DNA of 39,131 nucleotides from Betaproteobacteria bacterium (GCA_009921265.1 RFYV01000028.1:1-39131), one strand, 5' to 3'. Shown: positions 1 to 8,420, numbered from the stretch's first letter. Translations and numbers: made by a program. The notes: a model not told the origin generated them from the sequence alone.

Positions 1-189
1 CTGGGATCTGAATTAGGGCAGGAATTAGAAAAGGAATGGCTTTTATTGGACAGTCCTCCATCTTTTAAAGTATCGACCAAGGAGGGAAGGACTCGTTATC
101 TACAGTCTCTCATTTTTTCAACTCCATCTAGTCATATTCTGGGACTTCCAAGCTTGGTTAAAAAAGAGCTCAAAGCTCTTGCTACTTAA
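1..189 (+). CDS. C-terminal tail of an unrecognised protein (5' end outside window)
   Basis: Frame 1 is open from the first base to a TAA at 187-189 and gives a 62-residue tail. It begins with an acidic stretch rich in Glu and Leu and ends in a basic segment containing the motif LPSLVKKELKALAT. I do not recognise the family. Codons such as AGG, GGA and CTA are more frequent here than in the genes that follow, which may mean a different origin, but 62 codons are too few to prove it. No terminator-like hairpin follows before the next operon. It could equally be the end of a frameshifted or remnant gene, since the start is not visible. Confidence 0.45.
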   Translation: MGSELGQELEKEWLLLDSPPSFKVSTKEGRTRYLQSLIFSTPSSHILGLPSLVKKELKALAT

Positions 190-317
190 ATTGAGCCTGC
201 CGTCTTTCAATCACTTCGCCCAGGAGTAATAAGAAAGAGTCTTTTTGAATTAGACGCGGCAAAACATCCTTATTGAAATTAGAATTGCCCACAACAGATA
301 ACCCTAAGGAGACTGCC

Positions 318-1211
318 GTGAGTTTTGTCACCACCGAAAATATCACCCAACAAGTGTTGGATGTTTTTGCAAAAACACCCGAACCCCGCCTGCGAGAAAT
401 CACCATGGCATTGGCCAAACATTTTCATGCCTTCATTCGTGAAATCGAACCCACCGATGAAGAATTTGAAAAGGCCTGCGAGTTTGTCGTGGGCTTGGGT
501 AAAGCCACCAGCGAAGCCAAGAACGAAGCCATCTTGGCTTCCGATATTTTAGGCGCATCCACACTCATCACCTTAATCAACGATCAAAAGCGCGCAGTCA
601 AGTCTGGCAAATATAAAACTGAAGCGGCACTATTGGGTCCGTTTTGGCGCGCCAATGTACCCGAATATCCATTAGGCGCCAATATTGCACGTGGCGAAGA
701 AGGCAAAGATGAAAATCAATTGCTCAAAGTCACTGGCACTGTACGCGATTCACAAGGCCATCCGATTGCAAATGCAACGGTTGATGTATGGCATTCATCG
801 CCCGTTGGTTTGTATGAAAACCAAGACGAACACCAACCCGATATGAATTTGCGTGGCCAATTTAAAACAGACGCGCAAGGCAACTACCACTTCAAATCGG
901 TTCGACCTGCAGGATACCCCGTACCCACCGATGGACCTTGCGGCGATTTATTGCGTGCACAAGATCGTCATCCTTTTCGTCCCGCACATTTGCATTACAT
1001 GGTGTCCAAGCCTGGTTATCAAGTGTTGATCACACAAGTGTTTGCCGATGATGACGAACGTTTGCACTCCGATGTTACTTTTTCGGTGGTGGAGAGTTTG
1101 GTTGGACAATTTAGAAAAACAAAAGTAGCTGGTGATAAAGGCTATGTTGTGCACTACGACATGGTTTTGCAAGAAGGCGAAATGGTTTTTCCAACACCAC
1201 CGATTCCATAA
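318..1211 (+). CDS. Intradiol ring-cleavage dioxygenase (catechol / hydroxyquinol 1,2-dioxygenase family)
   Basis: This non-haem Fe(III) enzyme opens an aromatic diol ring between the two hydroxyls to give a cis,cis-muconate-type product. A GTG start at 318 is chosen because TAAGGAGA lies at 305-312. The upstream TTG at 273 has no comparable ribosome site. From GTG the protein is 297 residues. Residues 1-105 resemble the helical dioxygenase N-terminal domain, and the catalytic beta-sandwich follows. The four iron ligands of the family are visible as Tyr166 (GLYENQ), Tyr200 (AGYPVP), His224 and His226 (RPAHLH), almost the numbering known for CatA enzymes. The TDGPCGDLL and HPFRPAH stretches look more like hydroxyquinol 1,2-dioxygenases, which would make maleylacetate, but the substrate cannot be fixed from sequence. 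It heads an operon with an SDR, an MDR reductase and a TTT binding protein. Confidence 0.9.
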   Translation: MSFVTTENITQQVLDVFAKTPEPRLREITMALAKHFHAFIREIEPTDEEFEKACEFVVGLGKATSEAKNEAILASDILGASTLITLINDQKRAVKSGKYKTEAALLGPFWRANVPEYPLGANIARGEEGKDENQLLKVTGTVRDSQGHPIANATVDVWHSSPVGLYENQDEHQPDMNLRGQFKTDAQGNYHFKSVRPAGYPVPTDGPCGDLLRAQDRHPFRPAHLHYMVSKPGYQVLITQVFADDDERLHSDVTFSVVESLVGQFRKTKVAGDKGYVVHYDMVLQEGEMVFPTPPIP

Positions 1212-1214
1212 ATC

Positions 1215-1982
1215 ATGTCTTTTCAAGCTTTGACTCGATTAGACGGCCGCGTCGCCGTCATCACCGGTGGCAAAGGCGCCATCGGAATGGCTACTGCCAA
1301 ACGCTTGGCACTTTTGGGCGCGCGTATTGTGTCACTCGATAGACGCGACACACCAGCGGTTCAACAATTGCTCGACGCATTGCCCGCTGCTCAATCGGGC
1401 AAACATATGGCGATTGCGGCGTCCATCACGGACACAGCTTCCTTAAAAAATGCAGCTCAAGAAATTGAACAGCAGATGAAGCGTTGCGACATCTTGATCA
1501 ACAGCGCAGGCTTTACCAAAGCCGTCGCACATGATGATTTAGAAGCACTCAGCGATGAATTGTTTGATGACATCTTAAAAACAAATTTACGCGGCGTTTT
1601 TTCAACCATTCGTGCGTTCACACCTTTACTCAAAGCCAGTGGTGATGGATTGATTGTAAACGTGTCTTCAATAGCAGGACTGAGGGGCACAGGTAGCAAC
1701 GTGGCTTATGCGGCGGCCAAAGCAGGTGTCGATATCTTGACCCAATCATTGGCCAAAGCATTGGCACCTCAGATCCGAGTAATTTCAGTCTTGCCTGGTG
1801 TTGTTGATACCTCCTTTGTTCCAGGACGGGGCGCAGACTTTAACGATAAAGCAGCCGCCACCTGTGCACTCAAACGCGTCGGTCACGTCGACGATATCGC
1901 TTCGGCCATTGAAGCGTGCGCAACAACGCTTCGATTTGCAACGGGTTCACGTTTTGTGATTGACGGTGGACGCAGTTTATAA
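1215..1982 (+). CDS. Short-chain dehydrogenase/reductase (SDR)
   Basis: Classical SDR of 255 residues that starts 3 nt after the dioxygenase stop. The nucleotide-binding motif TGGKGAIG is at residues 17-24. Asp42 at the end of the second strand favours NAD(H). NSAG at 96-99 stands for the usual NNAG. The active-site set is Asn124, Ser151/Ser152, Tyr165 and Lys169 (YAAAK), and the C-terminus has the normal GSRFVIDGG ending. It probably oxidises or reduces an alcohol/ketone in the aromatic pathway; a dihydrodiol dehydrogenase or a ketoreductase role are both possible. The function as an active SDR is well supported; the substrate is inferred only from the neighbours. Confidence 0.88.
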   Translation: MSFQALTRLDGRVAVITGGKGAIGMATAKRLALLGARIVSLDRRDTPAVQQLLDALPAAQSGKHMAIAASITDTASLKNAAQEIEQQMKRCDILINSAGFTKAVAHDDLEALSDELFDDILKTNLRGVFSTIRAFTPLLKASGDGLIVNVSSIAGLRGTGSNVAYAAAKAGVDILTQSLAKALAPQIRVISVLPGVVDTSFVPGRGADFNDKAAATCALKRVGHVDDIASAIEACATTLRFATGSRFVIDGGRSL

Positions 1983-2008
1983 ATGTTAAGTTTAAAAAAG
2001 AAATAGAA

Positions 2009-3013
2009 ATGTCAGCAGAAAAAACAAAAGCCTTGCACGTTGCAAGTAAAGCTAATGGCATCAACAATTTGATTTTAGATTTAATCGATCAAGCGATGCC
2101 TTCGCACACGCCCGATCAAGTAGTCGTTCGTGTGATGGCAGCCGCCATTAATCCAAGCGACGTCAAAGCCACATTGGGCATCATGCCGCATGCGGTTTTT
2201 CCGCGCACACCAGGCAGAGATTTTGCAGGTCTGATTGAGTCGGGGCCTACACAATTGATCGGACAAAAAGTATGGGGCTCTGGTGGTGATATTGGCATCA
2301 CTCGCGATGGCAGTCATGCAAATTTTTTGGTGTTGCCTGTTCTTGCCGTGCATCAAAGTCCATCTAACTTAAGTATGGAAGAAGCTGGCTCTGTAGGCGT
2401 TCCATTTGTAACAGCGTGTGAAGGCTTTCATCGCGCGGGTGGCGTACATCAAGGGCAAACCGTGGTGGTGCTAGGCGCCAATGGAAAAGTAGGCCAAGCA
2501 GCAGTGCAAATTGCCGCTCGCGCTGGCGCACGTGTGATTGCGGTTCAAAGAAAAGACGAGTTGATTGGATTTTCCTGCGCCAAAGTAGATATCGTTAATT
2601 CTGCAACCACTGACGCTACCCAACGCATCTTAGAGATCACCAACGGCAAAGGCTCTGATTTGGTTTTTAATACAGTGGATAAAGTGTATTGGGAAACTGC
2701 CAATGCAGTGATGGGAAAAGGCGCGACTCAAATTTTTATTATTGCTACCAAAGGCGATACAGTACCCTTTGATGTTTTTAAATTTTATCGAAGCATGCAC
2801 AATTTTGTAGGAGTTGATACATTAGCACTGGATTGCGTTTACTCCACGCAATTACTTTCTGAACTGAAGACTGGGTTTGAAGACGGAACGCTTCAACCCT
2901 ATCCCGTTTCACCTGCTGACGTTTTACCATTTGCAAAAGCCTACCAAGGCTATGCCAATGTTCTGGCAGGTGCCAACAATCGAACTGTTTTAAAACCATC
3001 TGCGCAATCTTGA
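2009..3013 (+). CDS. Medium-chain (quinone oxidoreductase-like) reductase
   Basis: This 334-residue MDR-superfamily protein has a GroES-like N-terminal domain (about residues 30-115, with AAAINPSDVKA and PGRDFAG) and a Rossmann domain whose GANGKVGQAA loop (156-165) binds NADPH. The cysteine/histidine zinc ligands of true alcohol dehydrogenases are not evident, so it is best placed with zinc-independent quinone or enoyl reductases. It sits 26 nt after the SDR gene and 29 nt before the TTT binding-protein start, in the same operon. A role in reducing an unsaturated ring-cleavage product is plausible, but maleylacetate reductase itself belongs to the iron-type alcohol dehydrogenase family, so this is not that enzyme by homology. 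Confidence 0.82.
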   Translation: MSAEKTKALHVASKANGINNLILDLIDQAMPSHTPDQVVVRVMAAAINPSDVKATLGIMPHAVFPRTPGRDFAGLIESGPTQLIGQKVWGSGGDIGITRDGSHANFLVLPVLAVHQSPSNLSMEEAGSVGVPFVTACEGFHRAGGVHQGQTVVVLGANGKVGQAAVQIAARAGARVIAVQRKDELIGFSCAKVDIVNSATTDATQRILEITNGKGSDLVFNTVDKVYWETANAVMGKGATQIFIIATKGDTVPFDVFKFYRSMHNFVGVDTLALDCVYSTQLLSELKTGFEDGTLQPYPVSPADVLPFAKAYQGYANVLAGANNRTVLKPSAQS

Positions 3014-3042
3014 TTTTTCAATTAAAAACTAAGGAGACTTTC

Positions 3043-4011
3043 ATGAATCGTCGTTTTATTTTGAGTGCCATCACAATGTCTATATTTGCATTGAATGCAC
3101 AAGCGCAAACCACCGATTGGCCAAAACAATCGATTAAGTTTGTTGTGCCGTTTACGGCAGGCAGTGGAACCGACATCGTGGCACGCGCAGTGGCTGAACG
3201 CCTCACCGCATCCATTGGTCAAACCGTAACCATCGAAAATAAACCTGGTGCGGGCGGCACCATCGCTGCCAATCAAGTCGCCAAGTCCACACCCGATGGA
3301 TACACCTTGTTGGTTCATTCATCAGGCCATGTGGTCAATCCCGCTATTTATCCTAATTTGCCCTATGACACCATCAAAGATTTAACAGGCATCACCACAT
3401 TAGCCAGTTTGCCCAATGTGTTGGTTGTATCTCCCAACAAAGGGATTAAAGATGTCAAAGATTTAATTGCCAAAGTAAAAGAAAAACCAGGCACATTCAA
3501 TTACGCATCTGCAGGAACAGGTTCAGCCACACACATCAATGCAGAAAAATTTCGCGTGAGTGCGGGTATCAATGCCGTGCACGTTCCATTCAAAGGAACA
3601 CCCGAAGCACTCACTGAAACCATCAGCGGTCGCATCGATTGGTTTTTTGCGCCAATTGTGTCTGCACTTCCTTTAGTGAAAGACGGCAAACTACAAGCCT
3701 TGGCCGTTGGTACGCCCCAGCGTTCTGATGATTTGCCACAAGTACCCACCACTGTTGAAGCAGGCGTGCCCAACTCCGAATACACGTTTTGGGTAGGCAT
3801 GTTGGCGCCCAGCCAAACACCCAAAGCCGTGGTGGACAAACTCAATGCAGAGGTCGTCAAAATTTTAAACTCCAAAGAATTCAAAACACGACTCGACAGT
3901 ATTGGCGCCTCACCCATGCCTATGAGCACCGCTCAATTTCAAAACTTCATTCGCACAGAAACTGACACCATCGCCAAATTGGTTCAGGCTGCGGGCATTA
4001 AAGCCAACTAA
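3043..4011 (+). CDS. TTT (Bug/TctC-type) periplasmic solute-binding protein
   Basis: The start is set at ATG 3043, which follows AAGGAG at 3031-3036. The longer open frame from 3010 overlaps the preceding gene and lacks such a site. The 322-residue protein begins with a signal peptide (MNRRF..., cleavage near ALNAQAQ) and shows the Bug hallmarks: WPKQSIKFVVPF at the mature N-terminus, AGSGTDIVARAVA, IENKPGAGG and TPDGYTLL. Such proteins bind carboxylates for a TctA/TctB membrane pair. No tctAB lies beside it, so it is an orphan binder that may use the tctAB at 33450-35461 or another pair. Its place in the aromatic operon suggests an aromatic acid or ring-cleavage product as ligand. That is inference. 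Confidence 0.92.
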   Translation: MNRRFILSAITMSIFALNAQAQTTDWPKQSIKFVVPFTAGSGTDIVARAVAERLTASIGQTVTIENKPGAGGTIAANQVAKSTPDGYTLLVHSSGHVVNPAIYPNLPYDTIKDLTGITTLASLPNVLVVSPNKGIKDVKDLIAKVKEKPGTFNYASAGTGSATHINAEKFRVSAGINAVHVPFKGTPEALTETISGRIDWFFAPIVSALPLVKDGKLQALAVGTPQRSDDLPQVPTTVEAGVPNSEYTFWVGMLAPSQTPKAVVDKLNAEVVKILNSKEFKTRLDSIGASPMPMSTAQFQNFIRTETDTIAKLVQAAGIKAN

Positions 4012-4131
4012 AAAGTATTCACTTTTCTTTTCTTTACAGATGCCACTCCAGTGGTGGCAATTGGGGTCGAATCCGATTGGAGACCATCGCTCTAGGTGAG
4101 CGATGAGATTGGGTGATCCTGAGGAAAATGA
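4012..4131 (+). other. Intergenic region with two hairpins
   Basis: This 120-nt gap separates the aromatic operon from the envelope operon. TGCCAC (4041-4046) pairs with GTGGCA (4054-4059). A perfect 7-bp repeat ATCGCTC (4086-4092) / GAGCGAT (4098-4104) follows with a 5-nt loop. Neither is followed by a T-run, so neither is a normal intrinsic terminator. CTGAGGA at 4119-4125 can serve as ribosome site for the ATG at 4132. The hairpins could be processing sites, operator halves or a degenerate terminator. Confidence 0.4.
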
Positions 4132-4386
4132 ATGAGTGAGATGCGTTCCATTGTGGATGAGTATTTAGACGAGACTTATGATCACGTCGATGGAATGCTG
4201 TTTCTGTATCTTGTAGTTGCCACCCTCATCACACCTTTTATTCCTTATATCCCGCCCAGGCTGACTGCGATTCATCTGATGGTTCAGTTTTCATTTATCG
4301 CAGTGGGTGGATTTTTTTTCTATCGCTGGACAAAAGCGATTTGGAAAATGATTAAAGACCAAGAAGAAAAGGAGAAAGCAAAATGA
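4132..4386 (+). CDS. Small two-helix inner-membrane protein, unknown
   Basis: An 84-residue protein I do not recognise. Residues 1-20 are acidic (MSEMRSIVDEYLDETYDHVD). Two hydrophobic helices follow at about 22-42 and 45-66, separated by a Pro-rich turn (PFIPYIPPR). The tail WKMIKDQEEKEKAK is charged and probably cytoplasmic. It is the first gene of a four-gene overlapping operon and shares an ATGA with the next gene (4383-4386), so it is likely translated with it. Its partner genes encode exported proteins, which hints at a role at the envelope. Function unknown. Confidence 0.7.
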   Translation: MSEMRSIVDEYLDETYDHVDGMLFLYLVVATLITPFIPYIPPRLTAIHLMVQFSFIAVGGFFFYRWTKAIWKMIKDQEEKEKAK

Positions 4387-4823
4387 AGGCTTCATTTTTA
4401 AAATCTCTTTTGTTGGTAATCGCAACCCTTTGTACAACGCCTGCTTGGTCCATTTGGTATTTTTTAGGTATTCAAAACGGAGTTGTAACCGACATTGATA
4501 CCGACACTGTTCGAACCGTGGGTAACAACCGAAGCCTGTGGATTTTGCAAAACTATCCCATGACGAATGTGTATGGGGCGAAATCCATGGCCATTCAACT
4601 CGAAATTGATTGCAAAGCCGATTTGATTCGATATACAAAAATCATTGGCTATACCGGTGAAATTCAAACGGGTTATACAAAAGTCATGGCCAATGTACCT
4701 GGTGCATGGGACAAAATTTTGTATGGCTCCTTGCATAAAAGTATTCAACACGAAGCTTGCCTCAAAAAATTACCCATTAACAAAGTTTATACAACCAAAT
4801 GGGAAACAAGCAAAAAACTCTGA
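4383..4823 (+). CDS. Surface-adhesin-E-like exported protein
   Basis: This 146-residue protein has a clear signal peptide (about residues 1-23, ending TTPAWS). The mature part has the pattern I associate with the adhesin-E family: an opening WYF, a DTDTVRTVGN segment, a Trp-rich strand (SLWILQNYP), a later IDCKADLIR and a C-terminal Cys. The two cysteines of the mature chain (IDC and EAC) probably form a disulfide. The gene overlaps its upstream neighbour by 4 nt (ATGA) and the downstream DUF2844 gene by 25 nt. The family name comes from a Haemophilus adhesin, but most members have no tested function, so an adhesin role is not implied here. Confidence 0.65.
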   Translation: MKASFLKSLLLVIATLCTTPAWSIWYFLGIQNGVVTDIDTDTVRTVGNNRSLWILQNYPMTNVYGAKSMAIQLEIDCKADLIRYTKIIGYTGEIQTGYTKVMANVPGAWDKILYGSLHKSIQHEACLKKLPINKVYTTKWETSKKL

Positions 4824-5254
4824 TCTGTTTTTTCTTTCTGGTGTTGCAGACCAGTCTGACTTACGCACAATTAGGCGGCGCTTCGTTGCTTGGCAATGAT
4901 CGGTTAACGCGTCTAAACAATCAATCGATTACCTCAAACAATGGTCAGTCCTATTTAATCAATAGCTATCAAACCCCAGAAAAAACAATCATCCGCGAAT
5001 ACATCAACACAAGTAATCGAGTGTTTGCAGTGGCTTGGAATTCATCGGGGCCTGCACCGCTTCAACTCATTCTTGGCAATTATTTCGATCGATATGTAGC
5101 TGCAACCTCCATGCCCTTGACGGGTCGCGCTCCACTGAGGCTTCAAGATGCGGACTTAGTCATACAAACAGGGGGGCAAATGCGATCTTATTTTGGATAC
5201 GCTTATCTGCCCTTGCAACTACCTACTGGTTTTACAGTTGAAGCACTGCAATGA
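4799..5254 (+). CDS. DUF2844 family exported protein
   Basis: A 151-residue protein with a signal peptide (hydrophobic core ICFFFLVLQTSL, cleavage near TYAQ). The mature sequence begins with LGGASLLG, which recalls the DUF2844 family, and contains VFAVAWNSSGPAPLQLILGNYF, broken here only by normal variation. It starts inside the end of the preceding gene (25-nt overlap) and its stop overlaps the DUF3443 start by 4 nt. DUF2844 and DUF3443 genes are commonly paired in Burkholderiales, so the two are read as one functional unit. There are no catalytic motifs. A secreted partner or chaperone of the downstream lipoprotein is a reasonable guess. Confidence 0.75.
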   Translation: MGNKQKTLICFFFLVLQTSLTYAQLGGASLLGNDRLTRLNNQSITSNNGQSYLINSYQTPEKTIIREYINTSNRVFAVAWNSSGPAPLQLILGNYFDRYVAATSMPLTGRAPLRLQDADLVIQTGGQMRSYFGYAYLPLQLPTGFTVEALQ

Positions 5255-6435
5255 AAAGAAACCATTGGCTCTTTAACCTCCTCACTGCATTTATTTTTTT
5301 ATTGAATGCTTGCGGTGGCGGTGGTAGCAGCGAACCTTCTGCACAAAGACTTTCAATGAAAGATATTGCCGTGGGTTTTAATGAGATGGGCGTGATTGTT
5401 GAAAAATGGGATGGCAACCCCTCCTATCCGAATCAACCTTTTACCAATGTCACGGTTTGCATACCCAACACAAGCATCTGCGAAACCATCGAACACGTGC
5501 TGATTGATACAGGGTCTTATGGTTTGAGAATTTTTTCTTCTGCCATCAGCACTTCTTTTTCTCAAATTCAAGTGAGCGGTCAACCGTTGGCTGAATGCTC
5601 TCCTTTTGTCAGCGGCTATACCTGGGGGACAGTCAATTATGTTGATTTGCTCATGGGTCAACAAATTGCACCTTCTGTACCCATTCAAATCATCGATCAC
5701 AACTATGCAACCATACCGCCTGGGTGCTCGGGTAGTGGTTCGGCCATCGATGAAGTTTCGAAGTTGGGCGCCAATGGAATTTTGGGTGTTGGAGCATTTG
5801 CACACGACTGTGGAAGTTTATGCACAACATCACCCAACAATTCCTATTACTACACATGTGCAAATAACCCCTGCGTTGGCTCAACAGCCTCTTATTCGCA
5901 GCAAGTCATTAACCCTATTACAAAATTACCATCGCACAACAATGGTTTGGTTGTTCAGCTACCTTCTGTGAACTCTTTAGGCGCCCCCAATCTCTCAGGA
6001 AAAATGATTCTTGGCGTCAATACCGCCAACAATAATCAAATCAGTACCGAGTCGATTTTTGAATTAAATAGTTTTGCAGAATTTTTTACTGTGTATAAAG
6101 GCGCAAGAATTCGCAGTTACATGGATACGGGCTCTAATGGTATATTTTTTAATGATGCAATCACCCGATGCACGGGGCCTTCAGGGTTTACTGGTTTTTA
6201 TTGTCCCAACACAACGATGAACTTAACGGCCACCATTCGTTCTTATTTGGGAGTTAGCAAAACCATTGATTTTTCCGTTGCACAACCTCAAAGCATGTCG
6301 TATCCCGTTCAACCATCTTTGGCGGGTATATCTTCGAGTTCGTTTATATGGGGCTTGCCTTTCTTTTATGGAAGAAAAGTTTTTATAGCCACCGAAGGAA
6401 TGGGGGTACCTAACGCCCCCTTTATTGCTTTTTAA
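5251..6435 (+). CDS. DUF3443 lipoprotein with pepsin-like double DTGS motifs
   Basis: This 394-residue protein starts with a lipoprotein signal whose lipobox LLNAC places the acylated Cys at residue 21, followed by a GGGGSS linker. It matches the DUF3443 pattern: [34 protein letters not shown] and several Cys pairs. Two DTGS tetrads (residues 86-89 and 292-295) are about 206 residues apart, and ANGILGVG (174-181) resembles the hydrophobic-Gly motif that follows the first aspartate in pepsin-type proteases. This suggests a bilobal aspartic-peptidase fold. That is my reading and not an established function. The gene ends the operon with DUF2844, and its stop codon overlaps that of scoB on the other strand. 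Confidence 0.82.
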   Translation: MKRNHWLFNLLTAFIFLLNACGGGGSSEPSAQRLSMKDIAVGFNEMGVIVEKWDGNPSYPNQPFTNVTVCIPNTSICETIEHVLIDTGSYGLRIFSSAISTSFSQIQVSGQPLAECSPFVSGYTWGTVNYVDLLMGQQIAPSVPIQIIDHNYATIPPGCSGSGSAIDEVSKLGANGILGVGAFAHDCGSLCTTSPNNSYYYTCANNPCVGSTASYSQQVINPITKLPSHNNGLVVQLPSVNSLGAPNLSGKMILGVNTANNNQISTESIFELNSFAEFFTVYKGARIRSYMDTGSNGIFFNDAITRCTGPSGFTGFYCPNTTMNLTATIRSYLGVSKTIDFSVAQPQSMSYPVQPSLAGISSSSFIWGLPFFYGRKVFIATEGMGVPNAPFIAF

Positions 6436-7070
6436 ATCAGTTGAACGCCCGTTTTGCTTTGAAGCATTTCGGTTGTGAGACCGGGCGCCATCTCAATAAC
6501 TTTAAGACCTTGCGGTGTGACATCCATGACAGCCAAGTCGGTGATGATGCGATCGACAACACCCACACCAGTTAGTGGCAATGTGCATTGCTTGAGGATT
6601 TTTAAATCTTCGGTGCCGTCTTTTTTGCGAGCCACGTGTTCCATCAATACGATGACACGTTTTACGCCTGCGACCAAATCCATAGCGCCGCCCATACCCT
6701 TGACCATCTTGCCAGGAATCATCCAATTAGCCAGATCACCTTTTTCGCTCACTTGCATGGCGCCCAAAATCGATAGATTGATTTTTCCACCACGAATCAT
6801 GGCAAAACTATCGTGACTGCCAAAGATGGATGAGCCCGCGATGGTGGTAACGGTTTGTTTGCCCGCATTGATTAGGTCAGCGTCAACCTCATCTTCTGTT
6901 GGAAAAGGACCGATGCCCAACATACCGTTTTCGGATTGCAACCAAACTTCAATGTTGGATGGCACGTGGTTGGCAACCAAGGTTGGAATACCAATTCCTA
7001 AATTAACGTAAAAGCCGTCTTCTAATTCTTTTGCCGCACGAGCGGCCATTTGATCTTGACTCCAAGGCAT
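6432..7070 (-). CDS. scoB: 3-oxoacid CoA-transferase subunit B
   Basis: Beta subunit (212 residues) of a class I CoA-transferase that moves CoA from succinyl-CoA to a 3-oxoacid. The catalytic glutamate is Glu47 in [10 protein letters not shown], the family signature, and GIGIPT at 25-30 and GAMQVS further on are typical. It lies 2 nt downstream of the alpha-subunit gene, so the two are co-translated. Acetoacetate (ScoB) is the best guess. 3-Oxoadipate (PcaJ/CatJ type) is close in sequence and would fit the nearby intradiol dioxygenase. The stop codon overlaps the DUF3443 stop on the opposite strand, leaving no room for a terminator between them. Confidence 0.88.
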   Translation of the reverse strand: MPWSQDQMAARAAKELEDGFYVNLGIGIPTLVANHVPSNIEVWLQSENGMLGIGPFPTEDEVDADLINAGKQTVTTIAGSSIFGSHDSFAMIRGGKINLSILGAMQVSEKGDLANWMIPGKMVKGMGGAMDLVAGVKRVIVLMEHVARKKDGTEDLKILKQCTLPLTGVGVVDRIITDLAVMDVTPQGLKVIEMAPGLTTEMLQSKTGVQLI

Positions 7071-7072
7071 GA

Positions 7073-7780
7073 TTAGACTCCTGCTTTCTCTGTGATGGTG
7101 CGTTTTTCAATGCGTTTTTCGGGCTGTGGGTTATGCACAATGCGGTGCACATAAATGCCAGGCAAATGAATATCATCGGGCGCTAGTTCGCCGACTTCCA
7201 CAACTTTTTCAACTTCAACAATACAAATTTTGCCAGCCATTGCAGCAGTTGGGTTGAAGTTGCGGGCTGTTAAACGAAAACGAAGATTGCCTGATTTATC
7301 TGCAATATCTGCTTTGATTAATGCAACATCAGGAAAAAGCGCTTCTTCCATGACATAAGTTTCACCTTTGAAATCACGCAATTCTTTGCCTTCAGCGACC
7401 ATGGTGCCAACACCAGTTTTGGTAAAGAACGCTGGAATTCCAGCGCCGCCTGCGCGAAGTTTTTCGGCAAGCGTTCCTTGTGGTGTGAAATCGAGCTCTA
7501 ACTCGCCCGCTAAAAATTGACGCTCAAATTCTTTGTTTTCTCCAACATATGAAGAAATCATTTTTTTGATTTGTCGCGTTTCTAGCAATTTGCCCAAACC
7601 AAAACCATCGACTCCCGCATTGTTTGAAATGACAGTGAGGTTTTTGACGCCACTGTCGCGCAAGGCTTCAATGAGCGCTTCGGGAATGCCGCACAAGCCA
7701 AAGCCGCCTACTGCCATCAACTGGCCATCCGCAACAACGCCCTTGAGAGCCGCCGCCGCACTGGGGTAAGTTTTATTCAC
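7073..7780 (-). CDS. scoA: 3-oxoacid CoA-transferase subunit A
   Basis: Alpha subunit (235 residues), with the class I signature [10 protein letters not shown] at 26-35 and [12 protein letters not shown] near residue 52, which form the CoA-binding part. AGGAGIPAF and ARNFNP are also typical. AGGAG 9-13 nt upstream of the ATG (reverse strand) supports the start. It forms a two-gene operon with scoB and is divergent from the AhpD-like gene at 7848 across a 67-nt region that contains a 7-bp inverted repeat. The product pair is likely a heterotetramer active in ketone-body or 3-oxoadipate use. Confidence 0.9.
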   Translation of the reverse strand: MNKTYPSAAAALKGVVADGQLMAVGGFGLCGIPEALIEALRDSGVKNLTVISNNAGVDGFGLGKLLETRQIKKMISSYVGENKEFERQFLAGELELDFTPQGTLAEKLRAGGAGIPAFFTKTGVGTMVAEGKELRDFKGETYVMEEALFPDVALIKADIADKSGNLRFRLTARNFNPTAAMAGKICIVEVEKVVEVGELAPDDIHLPGIYVHRIVHNPQPEKRIEKRTITEKAGV

Positions 7781-7803
7781 ACTTTTCTCCTAAAAATAAT
7801 CTT

Positions 7804-7829
7804 TGTAAGATGGAGCATATTCTCTTACA
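7804..7829. promoter_or_regulatory. Inverted repeat between divergent genes, candidate operator
   Basis: TGTAAGA (7804-7810) and TCTTACA (7823-7829) form a perfect 7-bp inverted repeat with a 12-nt spacer. It lies between the start of scoA (-) and the start of the AhpD-like gene (+), where both promoters must be. The geometry suits a dimeric repressor or activator. No regulator gene lies nearby, and the binding protein is unknown. Confidence 0.35.
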
Positions 7830-7847
7830 TTTTTTGGAGTATCTGCC

Positions 7848-8420
7848 ATGAATCGTTACCCGACCCCTGAAATAAATAATTTACCCGAAGATATTCGGAT
7901 TCGAATTCTCGAAGCTCAAGAAAAAGCAGGCTTCGTTCCACAGGTTTTTTTAACTTTGGCACGCAGACCTGCAGAATGGCGCGCATTTTTTGCCTACCAC
8001 GACGCATTGATGCTCAAAGAGGATTCGAACTTGAGCAAAGGCGATCGAGAAATGATTGTGACCACCACCAGTGCAACCAACAATTGTTTGTACTGCGTCA
8101 TTGCTCACGGTGCGATATTGCGAATCTATGAAAAGAAACCCTTGGTCGCCGATCAAGTAGCCATCAATTACTTAAAAGCTGATATCACACCCAGACAAAA
8201 AGCGATGCTCAATTTTGCGATGAAAGTTTGTTTGCGCAGCGACCAAATCGACGAAAAAGATTTTGTGCCATTACACGAGTATGGGTTTAATGACGAAGAC
8301 ATTTGGGACATCGCAAGCATCACGGCATTTTTTGGCATGTCCAATAGAATTGCAAGTTTCTCGAACATGATGCCCAACCCAGAATTTTATTTAATGGGAA
8401 GAACACCCAAAAAAACATAA
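7848..8420 (+). CDS. Carboxymuconolactone decarboxylase/AhpD-like (peroxidase-related) enzyme
   Basis: A 190-residue all-helical protein of the AhpD-like superfamily. The redox motif is Cys80-Leu-Tyr-Cys83 followed by His87 (CLYCVIAHG), the arrangement of the peroxidase-related branch. GGAG at 7836-7839 precedes the ATG by 8 nt. AhpD itself reduces peroxiredoxin through lipoylated partners; members with a CxxC...H motif are usually antioxidant, whereas carboxymuconolactone decarboxylases lack the Cys pair. A thiol-redox role is therefore preferred to a ring-cleavage role, although aromatic genes are nearby. No partner peroxiredoxin is adjacent. Confidence 0.82.
   Translation: MNRYPTPEINNLPEDIRIRILEAQEKAGFVPQVFLTLARRPAEWRAFFAYHDALMLKEDSNLSKGDREMIVTTTSATNNCLYCVIAHGAILRIYEKKPLVADQVAINYLKADITPRQKAMLNFAMKVCLRSDQIDEKDFVPLHEYGFNDEDIWDIASITAFFGMSNRIASFSNMMPNPEFYLMGRTPKKT

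Noticed and set aside
3501-3929. A 142-residue antisense frame in the TTT binding-protein gene
   Set aside because: It is a shadow of strong codon bias on the other strand, without ribosome site or family match.
4086-4104. The ATCGCTC/GAGCGAT hairpin as an intrinsic terminator
   Set aside because: No T-run follows and the next gene starts 27 nt later.
7848-8420. 4-Carboxymuconolactone decarboxylase (PcaC) of the aromatic pathway
   Set aside because: The CxxC...H redox motif fits AhpD-like peroxidase-related enzymes; PcaC lacks it.
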